A stretch of 64,000 nt of DNA, taken from Brienomyrus brachyistius. Taxonomy: Eukaryota; Chordata; Actinopteri; Osteoglossiformes; Mormyridae. The stretch lies in assembly GCF_023856365.1 (NCBI RefSeq), contig NC_064542.1, positions 18,142,863-18,206,862 of the forward strand, written 5' to 3'. The notes below the pieces were generated by a model, which was given only the letters and a program-made list of their open reading frames with translations, was not told the origin of the DNA and searched no databases. Position 1 is the stretch's first letter; the number at the start of each line of letters is the position of its first letter. Below, in pieces: positions 47,890-60,106 of this stretch. The position numbers and the translations under genes are program-made.

Positions 47890-50560
47890 GAAAAAAAAAA
47901 AAAAACTTTATATTGCACAAAATTCATGTTTTTGCCATGTTAGGTGCTATTATGGCTTTGGGATAGAAACTGTTCTTTAGTCTATTGGTCCTTGTTTAAA
48001 TCACTTTGAACCATCTGCCTGAGGGCAGCAGTTCACAAAAAGGGTGACCTGGATGGAATGGGTCTTTTAGGATGTTTTGTGCTTTTTTTAAACAGCGGGA
48101 ACTATAGAGTCCGGCCAGGGAGGTGAGTGAACTGCCAGTGAGTTTCTTGGCAGTGTTGATGACCCCTTGAAGCACCTTCCGTCCAGCAACTGCTCAGCTG
48201 GCAAACCATACACAGATGCAGTAAGCTGGAATGCTCTCTATGGTGCACTGGTAGAAGGACACAAGCAGCTTCTGTGTAAGATGGACCTTCTCAGGAAGTG
48301 TAATCTCTGCTGTGCCTTCTTCATGAGGGTTGGCGGTGGTGTTGGCGTTCCAGGACAGACTGTTCTCGATGTACACGCGCAGAAACCGGAAGGTGGAAAC
48401 CCTTTCCACACATTCCCCATTGATAAAAAGGGGCTGGATGTCAGTCTTTTTCCTCCTATAGTATAATCAACTCCTTGGTCTTAGATATGTTTCGGACCAG
48501 ATTGTTTTTCGAACACCACACAGACAGCCGTTCCACCTCGTAATGGTATGCAGACTCGGCCCACCATGGTGGTGGCATCAGCAAACTTGAAAATGCCGTT
48601 TCTGAGGTGGGCAGGAACAGGAAGGATGCTGTGAAAAGCAGAACTAAAATTTACAAAAAGTAGCCTAGCATAGCCCCCCTGCTGCTCCAAATGGGTCCGA
48701 GCAGTACGGAGGCTTTTCGCTATGGCATCCTTTGTAGACCTGTTCACTCTATAAACTGGTATGGGTCCAACCTGCCTCGGAGACTTGAGGTAACGTGTCT
48801 ACGGTCCAGTTTCTCAAAGCACTGCATAACGATTGGTGTAAGTGCCACAGGACAGTAAGCGTCCAGGCTGCTGATTTTGGACTTCTTAGGGAGTGGTACA
48901 ATGAGAGAGGATTTCAAGCAGAGCAGGGCGGTGGACTGGGACAAAGACGGATTGAAGATCTTGGTAAAGACCCCCACCGGCTGGTCTGCACAATCCTTCA
49001 GAGCGCGTCCCGCAACACCATCAGGTCCAGCAGCTTTCCTGGGGTTCACTGTCCTCTGTGTTCGTCTCACCTCATGCTCCTCCAACATGACACATGGCTG
49101 CTGTACGCCTTAAGGAGAGACATAGCTGACCTTGGTGACAACCTAAAAGCGGGTGAAGAAATGGTTCTTCTGCCAGTGAGGCGTCACCACCAGCAGCTGA
49201 GAGGTTGCTGGATTAATAGTTGGTTATATGCTGGACCCCTTTCCACACCTGCCTTGAGTCTTTGGTATAAAAGCAGGCCTCTATCCTCCTCTTGTAAGCA
49301 GCCTTGGCTTCTCTGATGCCCCTCTTCAGCTTGGCTCTGGCAGCACTGTAAAGCGCCCCGTCACCAGACCTGAATACATTGTTCCTCTCCCGGAGCAAAT
49401 ACTGCACTTCTCTTGTCATCCAGATGTGCTCGTCCCTGGTAACCGTGTCTGTAAGGTGCCTGATGTAGCCCAAGACTGCTGCTGCATACTTCTCTAGGTC
49501 ATGATGTTTAAAGATCTCCCAGTCTGTCACCTCAAAGCAGACCTGCAACTGCAGAGAGGCATCTGCTGGCCATATTTTAATAGTTGTGGATTTCACTGTA
49601 GCGCTTTTCCTGAGGGGGTTGTAGCTGGTATTAGGAGCAAGGACAAATGGTCTGACTGGCTTAGGTGTGATAGTAGTTTAGCCCTGAAGCCAAGTTTAAC
49701 GTTTGAATAGATCTTATCCAGTGTGTTTACTCCCCTATTGGTGCACTTAACATGCAGATTTGGGAATCATTGTCTTTGGGAATTTGGGAAGCATTGTCTT
49801 AAGATCAGTCTGGTTAAAACCCCCTGCTACAATATGCACCACCTCAGGGTATCTATTGACTGCTAATAATGACATGCAATTGTCCAAGAGCCAAGCTAGC
49901 ATTGGCGTCCGGTGGAATATACACAGCAGTTACCATGACAACCGTGAACTCCAGAGGTAGGTAAAAGGATCTGCATTTGACAGTCACAAACTCCAGATCC
50001 ATAGAGCAATGGCTGCTTACAGTCACAGAGTTTTTGCACCAGCTGCTGTTGACATAAACACATAACCCCCCTTCTCTGCTCTTACCCGAGTCTCTCGTTC
50101 TGTTATGACGATGTACTTTGTAGCCTGCTAGCTCAACAGCTGTATCCGGAATGGATGAACTGAGCCAGGTGTCTGTGATGAGTAGAATGCAGCTGTCCTT
50201 CACGATGTTGTTGGTGGCAACCTGTAGCCTTAGTTCATCCATCTTATTAACGAGTAATCATGCATTGACAAGAAAAATACTTGGAAGCGGCGGTTTATGT
50301 CCAGTGCACCTGCCCTGCAGCCCCGCTTTTGCCTCCTCTCCCTACGCTGCCTTCGATGCCTCCCAGTGGGGATGGTAATCCACAGAGAGCCGGGGGGTCT
50401 GGTGATATCCACCGGAATATTGTGAGAGCAGAGAAACTCTGCTGTAACAGCCCATTCACTGTACAATCCTACTTCCAGCAGATTGCGACGGCTGTATACA
50501 GTATGCTATGCGCCCAACAGAATGTTAAAGGGACGAGCAACCGCATGTAAACAAAAAAAA
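47890..50560 (-). mobile_element. CR1/Rex1-like LINE, the most complete retroelement in the window
   Basis: Read on the minus strand. Bases 50466-50230 give a basic leader (RRQRRERRQKRGCRAG). Bases 50242-49853 give an endonuclease domain (CILLITDTWLSSSIPDTAVE, VTAVYIPPDANA). Bases 49596-49213 give the linker (YLLRERNNVFRSGD, AKLKRGIREAKAAYKRRIEA). Bases 49088-48481 give reverse transcriptase (TVNPRKAAGPDGVAGRALKD, IVPLPKKSKISSLDAYCPVA, LLFVNFSSAFHSI). Bases 48409-48194 give the thumb (FLRVYIENSLSWNANTTANP). The catalytic stretch reads FADA at 48585-48574, where an FADD is expected, and the loop between SSAFHSI and FADA is deleted. The 3' tail is AT-rich near 47890. Confidence 0.88.
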
Positions 50561-50699
50561 AAGCACTGAAAAGTAGATCACTGACCCGCTGCATCTAATC
50601 GCACCGCCATTAATACCAACAAAAGCTCTCGTGTGCTAGTTCAATTATAAAAGGGCTTATATTTCTAAGACTAACAATGAATAATCAGTTAAATGAGTA

Positions 50700-51010
50700 C
50701 AGGCGCTCCTCTACTTATGAATGAGATGCGTTCCAAACGGCCGTTTGTAACTTGAAATGTTAGTAAGTCGTTATTCAACATCATTTTAAGGGTACACGCA
50801 AGTTCAAAGAACTAGGATGCTGGGAGTCCGCACGCTACGCTGCTGCGTGGCGGGAGTAGCGGCCAGAAGTCGTACTACCTGGAATTGGCGAGCAGGAAAA
50901 AAATCTATGTTGCGGACAGGAAACAGGAGCCCAATGAACACAATTTGGATTCACAGTTCTCTTCGTTCGTATGTCTGAAAGTTGAAAGTTCGTAAGTAGA
51001 GGAGTGTCTG
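50700..51010. mobile_element. Small TIR element (pogo/Tigger-like MITE)
   Basis: The left end CAGGCGCTCCTCTACTTATG and the reverse complement of the right end (CAGACACTCCTCTACTTACG) match at 19 of 22 positions over the full arm. TA lies on the left and CA on the right, consistent with a worn TA duplication. The interior is CpG-bearing with no coding capacity. Confidence 0.75.
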
Positions 51011-51282
51011 CACTTGCAGAAACAGCAGCATATGTACAGTGTAAAACATGCAGCATGTATGAAAACAGCAGACAGCAGAACAATTACACTTAAACAATTA
51101 CAAGCTTCCAAGTTTCCAAGAATGCAGGTCATTGTTTATTCTTATGAAACTTAAATGATATTTCAATATAGTATATATGTGTTTGGGGGGGGGAAACTGA
51201 TAAAAGTAATTTTCTTATGAAGATCTGCATAATTAATTTATAAAATGATAAAGGTCAAAATTTGCATAGATGCATATCATCA

Positions 51283-51995
51283 GTATTAGAATCATGTTTA
51301 TTTGGCCAAGTATGTTCACATATGCAGGGCATTTGTTCTTTGTTGTCGATGACTGTAATACATATAGCAGATATACAGTTAAAAGATGACAAAACAATGG
51401 TCAAATACAATCTGGTTATTATATACAATGTGTTGATCATATATGTGTAAAAAGTACAGGAGTGCATGTCAGTACAAGGACTGCCAGTATAAATACAGCA
51501 TGTAGAAAATCAATATCAATATATTATGTACAAAACAATACAGTAACTACAGTGAGTTATTTACAGCAATGAGGTATTCCCTATGAAGGGGCAACTGCAT
51601 CTGAGCTTGACAGCTGGGTCAGGTGTTCATAAGGCTGACGGCTTGTGGGAAGATACTGTTCTTGTGCCTGTCTGTTTTGGCACACCTGTACTGCCTACCA
51701 GAGGGGTGAAGTTCAAAGAGGTTGTGAGCTGGGTGTAGGAGTCTGTGCTGACTTTCCTGGAGGGTGGACAGCTTAACACTGATACTTTTCTGCAGACTTA
51801 ACTATTTGTTTTAGTCTGTTCTTATCATTTTCGGTGCTTGATTTGAACCAGACTGTGGTGAATGAGCTGAGAAGAGATTCTGCGGCAGGTTTAACTTTCT
51901 CAGCTGACACAGGAAGTACAACCTCTGCCTGGCCTTTTTGTGATATGCAGTTTTGTCACTATGACTGATGAGTCTAATGACTTAGCAAAGCAATA
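51283..51995 (-). mobile_element. CR1/Rex1-like LINE 3' end fragment
   Basis: The plus strand reads CATGTTTATTTGGCCAAGTA (LINE tail, antisense), then ACTGTTCTTGTGCCTGTCTG, AACCAGACTGTGGTGAATGA and CACAGGAAGTACAACCTCTG. These are the reverse complement of the C-terminal coding region of this LINE group. The 5' part is missing. Confidence 0.75.
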
Positions 51996-52384
51996 ATATT
52001 AACAGGCGAGGCGATGAGTGCAGCAGAGATGTTTATGGGTGGGTTTGGGCATCACTCTTTGTTCCTCTTTATTGAACCATTCATTAGCTCCACCTGCAAC
52101 ATTTTATTCAGATTTTTTTCCAGACAGCAGTACTCCAGGCCACAGGGGAGACTACATGTTGACTTAATCCCCCCCAGTTTTCCACTGTCCGGTAGTCATT
52201 CGGGATAGCTAAGCTTAATATTGTAAGATTGTAAGGTGTTTCGTGGGAAATTATCCAATTTTACTTAATTTGTTCTAAAAAACTTTCTTGAAAATTAATT
52301 ATTATTTGGAAATAATATGCCATTGTCGAGTGTCTGTGCTGTGACAGCTATGTATTCTAAACAAGCAAAGCTGTTTCAACATTA

Positions 52385-52465
52385 CAGTGATCCCCCGCTA
52401 TATTGCGGATTTATCCCCGACGCATCGCAGTCCTTTGCGTATCACGTACCTTGGTTGTGGTCTGA
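52385..52465 (+). mobile_element. Pogo/Tigger-like terminal fragment
   Basis: CAGTGATCCCCCGCTATATT preceded by TA resembles the end of Tigger-type elements. No opposite end was found. Confidence 0.45.
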
Positions 52466-52489
52466 TTTTTTTGTTTCGTTTTAAGCCCT

Positions 52490-52583
52490 GCTATGGTTGC
52501 GGATGCTGTAAAGCGTTTTGAGACGATGTAATGTTGTGATAATGCGCTATAGAAAAATAAATTTGTTTGAGTTTGTTTGTTTG
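52490..52583 (+). mobile_element. L2-type LINE tail
   Basis: GGATGCTGTAAAGCGTTTTG, then AATGTTGTGATAATGCGCTA and a TTTGTTTGAGTTTGTTTGTT end. It is the same tail as at 37669 and 40672. Confidence 0.82.
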
Positions 52584-52589
52584 GATATC

Positions 52590-53440
52590 AGCTTTGTGTT
52601 CATCCAAACAGAGAGACTATTTTGTCATTACTAGGCTACAGAGTGTCATTTAGTAACATTTTTGGTTGGTGGTGTGCCGTGGGATTTTTTCAATCTAGAC
52701 ACAAAAAAGTGTGACACAAAAAGTGTGACCTTTTTAATTAAACAGGGTTTGCCAAATATAAGAGTCTATGACTCCTCTAAAAACGCGAAGCCTTTGCATG
52801 TTTTTTTTGGCTTGGAAAAAAAGCAATATTACTGTGTCAGTCCATTCTTCTCGCTACATCCTGCCATTAGCTATAGCACAGGATAGTTATGAGCTCGAAC
52901 CCTGTCCCAGACACACATCATAGGGAAACACCATGTTTTGGATCCTTGTCCATCACACAGTGCACACATACACAGTAAAGGCAATTTAAAGATCACAATT
53001 CACATAACTACACATTGGAAATGGGTCTCAGTGTAATCACTGTTAATGGAGGAAAACAGTAAATGGTGGTTAATATGTAATAAAAAGTAGAAATCTTGTT
53101 TAGTGGGTGAGAGCAAAAGCAACGATCAGTAAATTTCTGGGTGTCAGCAGTAAACAGTAAGGAAACCTGTCTTGTCACAAATATGTCAATTTGACAAGAG
53201 AGCTCTAGGTGAAATTCCAGGCAGTCTTCACTGAAAGCTTTTAATGTTGCACTTTGTCTGTTGACTTGAATAGTTGTCTTGGTAAATTACCGTTTGGAAG
53301 ATATTGTGTAGCTCCAGTACTACTTACACATGGGTCTGGGTATTGTTTGGATTTTAGCTTAGGTGCAATTATGTTTAGTTGAGTCCTTGAGAGATGCTTC
53401 TAACATGGTATTTGCTTTACTTGTATGTTACTTTGGTCAA
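52590..53440. other. Stretch without recognised genes
   Basis: No exon or repeat family recognised. Confidence 0.45.
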
Positions 53441-53447
53441 CAGCAAC

Positions 53448-53785
53448 TCCATCCATCTTCCATACCCGTTTGTCCTATTCAGGGTTGCAGGGGTCTGGAG
53501 CCTATCCTTGAAGCTACAGATACAAGGCAAGGAATAACCCAGGATGGGGTGTCAACCCATCACAGAGCACACTCACAAACGCATTCACACCTATAGACAG
53601 TCTCGCATTTCCAGTTCACTTTAGCATGTTTTTGGACTGTGGGGGAAAAAGCCTGGAGGAAACCTCATAGCAACATAGGGAGTTGCAAACTCCACACACA
53701 CAGAGCAGGGACAGAGACTGAAACCGTGGTCCCACAGCCATGATGCACAGCACTATGCTAACCGCTGCACTATCATGCCGTCCCA
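53448..53785 (-). mobile_element. GATGG-family SINE, diverged antisense copy
   Basis: Begins CCATCCATCTTCCATACCCG, shares TTTAGCATGTTTTTGGACTG and ends at GCACTATCATGCCGTCCCA. Confidence 0.9.
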
Positions 53786-53789
53786 CAAA

Positions 53790-54940
53790 GACTTCTGCTC
53801 AGTAGCTCAATCTGCTCAACGGCAATGTAACGTTAATGTGACCTTGCTGCACACTGTATAGTGACACCCACTAACTGCTGTAGTAAACATGCAAACCCCA
53901 ACCATAGCAAGCCTTAAAGGGTGACTGTCAGATTTCTAAATAAAGAAAGAGTCATGACTTGGCAACAATCAAATGAACTAATTGATCATAACACCTACAA
54001 CCAAATATGCTGTGAAATACTGAAGGGAGGTTAATTATGGTAATCCTCCGACTTACCTCATTAGCACAGCAGTGCTTTTCCCTAGCACTGTACATTTGTG
54101 GATAATGGGTAAATGCAAAACAACACTGTTTACCATAATGCCTCCTCTATTCCTTAAGTTGTCAAGTGTAAGAAAGGCTGGCCGTCACCATGGAAACAGG
54201 TCTCTGTACCTGGCCACACATCATAGCACATGTAAGCACTCCCAATACGCTGTGTGCTGACACATGCACACGTTATTCTTACAGTGCCCAGAAGAGTAGT
54301 TCATTTCTCAATGAGAGGACAGAAGCAGGATTTGGTTTAAAAAAAAAAAAAAAAAAAGAAAGAGGTTAAATAAAAGAAGTGCAGTATTGCAATGTTCCTG
54401 ATCTATTTATTTTTTCACCTTGTTCTTTTCAGGAATTGCTACTATTTCCATTCGTGAAGCAGAAATTCACATCAACATCTGACATTAAATTAGTGCTGCA
54501 GAATGTATAAAATCAATAACAGTTTACATGACATATGCAATATGGTAATAGGCTAAGGTTAATTGCACTAGTTACACACTAATTGCCTCATTGCTACCCT
54601 TAAAATTTTTTGGCAAAGGTAGCAATTTACTACACATGCCACATGTGCACCGTGCTATACTCTACACTCGCTTTACACAAAGCCTCCTACAGTCAATGAT
54701 CTATACTGCAAAATAAAACAGTTTTTGACATGTAAAAACCTGTTTTCCTCCTGAGTTCAGAGACAAATATGAAACAACTAATATGTATAAAAGCCTTACT
54801 TCAAATCTGAAAGGCTAACACAGAATGAGTTCATTTTAAGTACACAAAATAAAAGTTATTAAACAGGAATATCTGAAATCCAGAAAGCAAAACTTTGGAA
54901 AATGATGTGTTTACTGACAGAATGGCAGAATGCCACTGTA
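53790..54940. other. Stretch without recognised genes
   Basis: A poly-A run lies at 54340-54357. No exon recognised. Confidence 0.45.
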
Positions 54941-54949
54941 ATATTTAAA

Positions 54950-55185
54950 AGCCTACAGTCAAAGTAAAAAGTTTGTGAACCCGTTGGAATTTACTATATT
55001 CATGTGTAATTCCCATATAAACATGATCGTATCTCCATGTAAGTCACAATAATGAACAGACACGGTCTCTTATAACTGAATATACAGATATTTTCAGAGA
55101 ATGTTGATCATATTGAATAATTCATTCAAACTGTGTGCACTTTCAGGTTAGATGGCAAAATTTAGCTGTTTGAATACTTCTACTT
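54950..55185 (+). mobile_element. Tc1/mariner-type fragment
   Basis: TACAGTCAAAGTAAAAAGTT, then GTGAACCCGTTGGAATTTAC and GTAAGTCACAATAATGAACA match the start of a common fish Tc1/mariner-type element, from memory. No transposase piece is present and the right end is missing. Confidence 0.5.
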
Positions 55186-55689
55186 TGTGCATTCACATGG
55201 GAATGCATTTACACTGCATTCTCTCTATTCTACAGAACGCACCATACCAAAAGTAAAAAAGACTAGAATTGAATCAGTGGTCGGATCTGTAGCTAGAAGG
55301 AATGAAACGGCTTTCTGCGCACTGAGCCAGTGCGACCATTACTTAATTTTCACCTTCAGACTTCAATGTACATTCATAATGGGGGATGCCAAATTATGCA
55401 GTGCTGTGGCAGAGCAGCCAGGAGATGTGGTACCTGAAACTGCAAATGAATGAATAATAAATTAACCCAGATTATCGAGCTACTATATTTGCCAATGTCA
55501 TGTTGAAATCACAGTTTACTTGCGCATTAAAAGAATTACAGTTTTTGATTTATGAAAGCAGCTTCATTAGCACAGATTCCACTACATGCATCTAGTGCTG
55601 CATGCTGTGCTGTTGTGCATTTGATATATAAACTTTGATATTAATTTGTGGGGTTATCAAAATGTGAAAGTAGTGATTTCCACCATTTC

Positions 55690-56870
55690 ATTAGGAAAAC
55701 TGTAATGTAGGTTTTTGTACAGTCCTGCCGCACGCCACTCCTCTAGAGCCCGCTGCAGTCCCAGTGCATGCTGCTTCTCCAGAGCCTGCTGCTTCTCTGT
55801 GAGGTGAATCCACCTGGCCATCAGCTCCCCACAGCTCGCGTCGGTTCCCTGTAACTCGCTGGCTCCTCGTAGCTTGCTGCAGATCCGCCCACCGGCTCTT
55901 TGCAGCTTGCCGCAGCTCCGCCTGTAGGCTCCCCACAGCTAGACTTAACTCCTGCACCGTTTCTGGCCACAGGAGGAAGAAATGGAGGAAGCTGCCCAGA
56001 AGGGGCCGTCAGCCATCCTGAGTCCCCTGAGCTCATCCCAGTAGGGGCCTCCACTTGTCCCGAGCCTTCAGAGTCTGGCCCACAGGGACCCGCTCCACCT
56101 GTCCTCTGCTGTCCCCACCTCTCTCGTGCCCCCAGACACCTCTGCTGCACCCCCCTAAGCTGTGCTCCAGGCTGCTGGCACAGAGAGGGCCACTTCAACC
56201 ACATGCCAGCCTCCCAGTCCATAGAGGGCAACTGCACCTGCGCTCCAGGCTCTCGACTAAGAGAGGGCTGCTCCACCCACACACCTGGCTCCCTTGCCCA
56301 GTCGTGCAGCTGATGTGCCATGCCTCAAGGTATCCTGGCTGTGCCCTGTTGACATTCAGGTGTCCCGTCTGGACTTGCTGTCAGTCTGACGCCCAACTCC
56401 CTGGTTGCCACCAATGCAGTGGATTGGAGTGATCCAGTGGACTAAAGGCAAGGCCCAGAGGGTCCCACTTTAAGTCTCACTCCATGGTTCCCTGCCTCAG
56501 TCTCTTGGAAGGAGAGATGGGGGCACATTATCTGTGCCTGCTGCCTAGGCTCTCGTCTCCCCGACAATGTTCACATGGACACCTCTCCTGCTGCAGTTAT
56601 GAGGAGAGGAACCGTGGCGTCCTTATGCTCTAGCCCTGTGGTTCCCTCAGCACCTGCTGGACCTTCTGCGCACTCCTGCTTCTGCCCTGCAGTGAGCGAA
56701 GCATCCTCCAGCCTTGCATCTTCCTCAGAGCCCCCCAACTCAGCTACCTCCTTGATGCTCTGAGGCCCTGCAGGCCCCTCTGCACGCTGCTGGCCCTTAA
56801 CTCTCTGGGGTCTAGGGGTAGGGAACACACTTTCACTGACTGGGGCATGATCACACATTTCTTTCAATAT
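55690..56870. other. GC-rich low-complexity island, unidentified
   Basis: In AT-rich surroundings this patch is GC-rich on both strands. It contains overlapping open frames: minus 56321-55821, 55957-55691 and 56873-56571, and plus 55900-56313. The minus frames translate to glycine-, alanine-, glutamate- and glutamine-rich low-complexity sequence (for example KEPVGGSAASYEEPASYREP) built from imperfect short repeats. No domain is recognisable. It may be a decayed gag-like or other low-complexity coding sequence, or a degenerate minisatellite whose GC content keeps frames open. I cannot choose between these. Confidence 0.4.
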
Positions 56871-56879
56871 CATAAACTT

Positions 56880-57508
56880 AATTCATGGAAAATAAATTAT
56901 TTCTTATATATTTGTTTTGGCATTACACTCATCTTTATTTGAATGTACTTTGTAAATTTGTCAGATTTATGTTTGTAATTTGACATAAATGTATAGACAT
57001 TGCGAAATGCAGTTTGGAACACTTGCAGAAACATTATAAAAGTACATAGTAAGCAATGGTGGCAGTTTGTTTTGATCCCAGATATCTGATCACCAAAGTC
57101 TTGGCTACATGAAGATGACTAAATGGTGTAGTTGCAACATTCAGCTGGATAAATAAATAAGAAAAACCGAACTCATGTCACTATTTCTGGCTCCTTTCAT
57201 TGAATATGTAGCAACTTTCCTGTATATGCATGAGCCATTCACACCTGACCACCCCCCCCCCCCCCCCCTTTATAGCGCTGATGGGGATGTATCTGGATCG
57301 CGTTTCACCGTTGCGTTGTTCATCAAATTACCATGCAAATGAAATTTGAATACACAGAAATGCATGTATTTGTAATGCAAATAGCGATCTTCAGGTGAGG
57401 GCGGCACTACACGCCCCCCATGCAGGTAAAACAAAGGTGACATGGTTTACTTTTTTGCCAATTTAACCTAATTTTAAAAACTTTAATATTTCCGACAATG
57501 GATGTTTT
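56880..57508. other. Stretch without recognised genes
   Basis: Contains a poly-C run at 57252-57268. No exon recognised. Confidence 0.45.
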
Positions 57509-57560
57509 ATATATATATATATATATAAACACACACTCACATGTGTGTGTGTGTGTGTGC
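57509..57560. repeat. (TA)n(CA)n(TG)n microsatellite
   Basis: TATATATATATATATATA, then ACACACACTCAC and a GTGTGTGTGTGTG run. Confidence 0.9.
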
Positions 57561-57599
57561 GCTTTATCGATTTGCTTCATTTATCCCTTGTGGTTGTGC

Positions 57600-58290
57600 G
57601 CATAGAGTAACTCATACAGTCACGGAGCAATCACTTGGACAACCTGAGGGGATTCAGATGCCCAAACGATGCCAGACTGGCGATGATATTTAAGGGATAG
57701 ACACTGGAGGCTCATGATGCAAGCAGGCCCCGTGGTATGTGTGTTTACACATGTCAACTGTGCCAATTCCTTACTCAAATTCAAAGTGGGCATCTGAAAT
57801 GCTGTAAGGAGTTTAATTTCAAACAAGGAGAAGAGAGTCATGGTATGTGTTTATTCACTGTCTGGGCCTGTTTAACACCAGCTGAAAGATTTAAAATGTA
57901 CAAAGAAAAAATTGTGTATTTAATCACAAAGCATTATGCATCATGGACTGATAACACATGGTAAAACTGTTATACAGAGGGCCTCCAAAAAACTTCTACC
58001 TCTTTCCGAAAGCAATGATGGGGTCAAATTAAAATGCTGCATCTCCTGCTAGTTAGCAATACACGAGGGTCCCTTTCCCACAGCACAACATATTAATTAT
58101 CCTTAAAGCTATTTGTCCTTTTGAGCTTTCACAGTTCCACAGCAATTGGTGTCCAGGGGTGATATTAAGCAGCCAGAAGCCTGTAGCAGACCTGGGGTTT
58201 CATCAGCACATACTTCACTGTACACTTGTTTGTCTGGGGACATTTGTGTAAATCTCAACACCTAACTAGTCATTCAAAGATGACTTATTT
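57600..58290. other. Stretch without recognised genes
   Basis: No exon or repeat family recognised. Confidence 0.4.
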
Positions 58291-58299
58291 GAACAATCT

Positions 58300-58945
58300 T
58301 TTCAGCCACGCTCAGTGCTGTAGTGCCCAGCAGCATGAAGACGGAAGACACCAAGAGACCGAAAAGGCTCCTCAGGAAGGCAGGCTCAGTGATGGGGATC
58401 AGCCTTAACTCCTGGAAGAAGTGCGAGAGGAAAGATTGCTAACCAATACCAACCTAAAAGGGAGTTTGGACATAGATAAATGCCTTTAGAGAGAAAAACT
58501 CCAAACTGTACGAGCAAAAGTTTACAGAGGTCCTGCATTCCTGCAGCAATCATGGCTTACAGCAGTATACTAGGCTGTGCCTACCAGCCTTTTTGGGTCC
58601 TTTATGGGCAGCGTTATATCAGCTTGTCAGCTCTCGCACATTACTACCCTTATCTGCGTCACTAATTTTCTGAAATATTTGGAGTGTTTGCAGATTTATA
58701 TATTTATTTGTCTTATTTCTTCCATCCATACATTTTACTCATTTGCAGTTACATATGTACATTTATTCTCATTTGTACTCTTATTTATTTCAGTACATTT
58801 CGACTTATTTTATTTATTTATACCTTCATTTTCTGCCCCTTTTCCTGGGTCTGTGCTTGTTTTTATTATCAGAATCTAAGATGCCAAAACACCTCAATAT
58901 TCCTCTGAGGATCAATAAAGTACCATGTTATCTCTCATCTCATTT
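58300..58945 (+). mobile_element. LINE 3' end fragment, probably CR1/Rex1-like
   Basis: Bases 58325-58440 encode DTKRPKRLLRKAGSVMGISL, which follows the KxxxxxxRKAGSVxGxxL pattern seen near the C-terminus of this LINE group. AT-rich untranslated sequence follows and ends with CTGAGGATCAATAAAGTACC, a typical LINE tail with AATAAA. Confidence 0.6.
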
Positions 58946-58949
58946 TCAT

Positions 58950-59058
58950 GAAGGACCTGGAAGGATCTGTCTTGCGCTGTCAAATTTCCAGGAGCTAGAG
59001 CCAGACACTGAGTACTCTGTGAATGTGACTCTTTATACTAATCCAGTTGGTGGAAACT
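58950..59058 (+). pseudogene. Possible fibronectin type III exon fragment
   Basis: The frame reads LALSNFQELEPDTEYSVNVT, then LYTNPVGGN and a stop. The LEPDTEYSVNV motif is characteristic of the second half of fibronectin type III domains. The sequence before it is pyrimidine-rich and ends in AG (58954-58955), but no good donor follows. It may be a worn exon of an unidentified gene or a chance match; the piece is short. Confidence 0.25.
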
Positions 59059-59333
59059 AAATCTTAGTCTTGAACCTGAACTTTAGACCTCTGGTTTGTA
59101 AAACTTTAAAGCAAGCTTAACCCCAGTCGCTCATCCCCAATCCTGCCAAATCTTAATTTATACCAACAAATCACAGACATTATAAGCTACTGTGTAAAAA
59201 AAACACCAATTTACAATTATTTTAATTATCCCTTTTTTCATCAGACTCTTTACACACAGAACAACATCTTAATGATTGCATATCCTTCCGTCTTCCATAA
59301 TTATGCGGGTTACAGTGTGCCTGAAAGCTTTTC

Positions 59334-59400
59334 TTGGAAGCACTGGGCATGAGGCCCCCCACAGGGTACACACACTCACAAGCACATGCACGCTCACAGA
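59334..59400 (-). mobile_element. GATGG-family SINE scrap
   Basis: GGAAGCACTGGGCATGAGGC and CACAGGGTACACACACTCAC match the middle of the antisense SINE copies, with a deletion between them. Confidence 0.5.
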
Positions 59401-59560
59401 TGTTTGTATTAATATCTTTGTGGGAACAGTCCATTCACTTCTATGGGAAAAATCCTAATCCCAACCATGACAACCATAACCCCTACCCAATCCTAACCTT
59501 GACCATTAGTGTACCTAACAAAATGCAAGGCATTTTTAGTATTTTTTAAAGTAATTTTTA
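59401..59560 (+). mobile_element. Partial copy of the short DNA-type repeat of 60107-60374
   Basis: TTTGTGGGAACAGTCCATTC, ACTTCTATGGGAAAAATCCT and GGCATTTTTAGTATTTTTTA match the body of the complete copy 700 bases downstream. The terminal repeats are absent. Confidence 0.6.
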
Positions 59561-59862
59561 AATGACCACGTGGTGGTGTGACCGTGTAATCTTATATCAC
59601 TGAAGGACTGCTCCTGAATTAGGTTAACCATAAATGTGTAAGATATATAAGGAATGTGGCTTTGAGATAGCAAATTGGAGAAGGGAAAATAAGGAAAAAA
59701 TAGCTCTTTGCAGAGCTGTGAAACAGCATTCACACTACATGAAATGAAATGTGAAATTTAAGTGAAAATCTGTGAATTTATTCTGCCCAAAGCACAGGCC
59801 CCGTGCATCATCAGCCTGGGTGAGGAAAGTAAGATTGACTAGTGGAGAGAAGTACAGAGTAC

Positions 59863-59965
59863 TGCCAACATCCGCCAACATCCACCAACATCCGCCAACA
59901 TCCACCAACATCCGCCAACATCTACCAACATCTGCCAACATCTGCCAACATCCGCCAACATCCAG
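59863..59965. repeat. 10-base minisatellite, about ten units
   Basis: Unit GCCAACATCC / ACCAACATCC repeated in register. In the first half the two versions alternate, giving a 20-base higher-order unit. Open frames through it encode only repeat peptide. Confidence 0.95.
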
Positions 59966-60106
59966 TAAGGCAAATCCACGCATCCCTGAGCGCTACCTGA
60001 GCTCATTCCAAAAGGCTGAGAGGAGTGATGGAAGCGCAAGAACAATTTTTATTCTCCCTCTCCATCCAGACCTCTGTCGCACTCCCCGCCCACCACACAC
60101 ACGTCA

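Noticed and set aside
55187..55453. 88-residue plus-strand open frame
   Set aside because: No recognisable domain, start context or splice structure; the length is within chance expectation.
59863..59965. Regular short repeats resembling a CRISPR array
   Set aside because: The units are contiguous 10-base repeats without unique spacers, in eukaryotic DNA.
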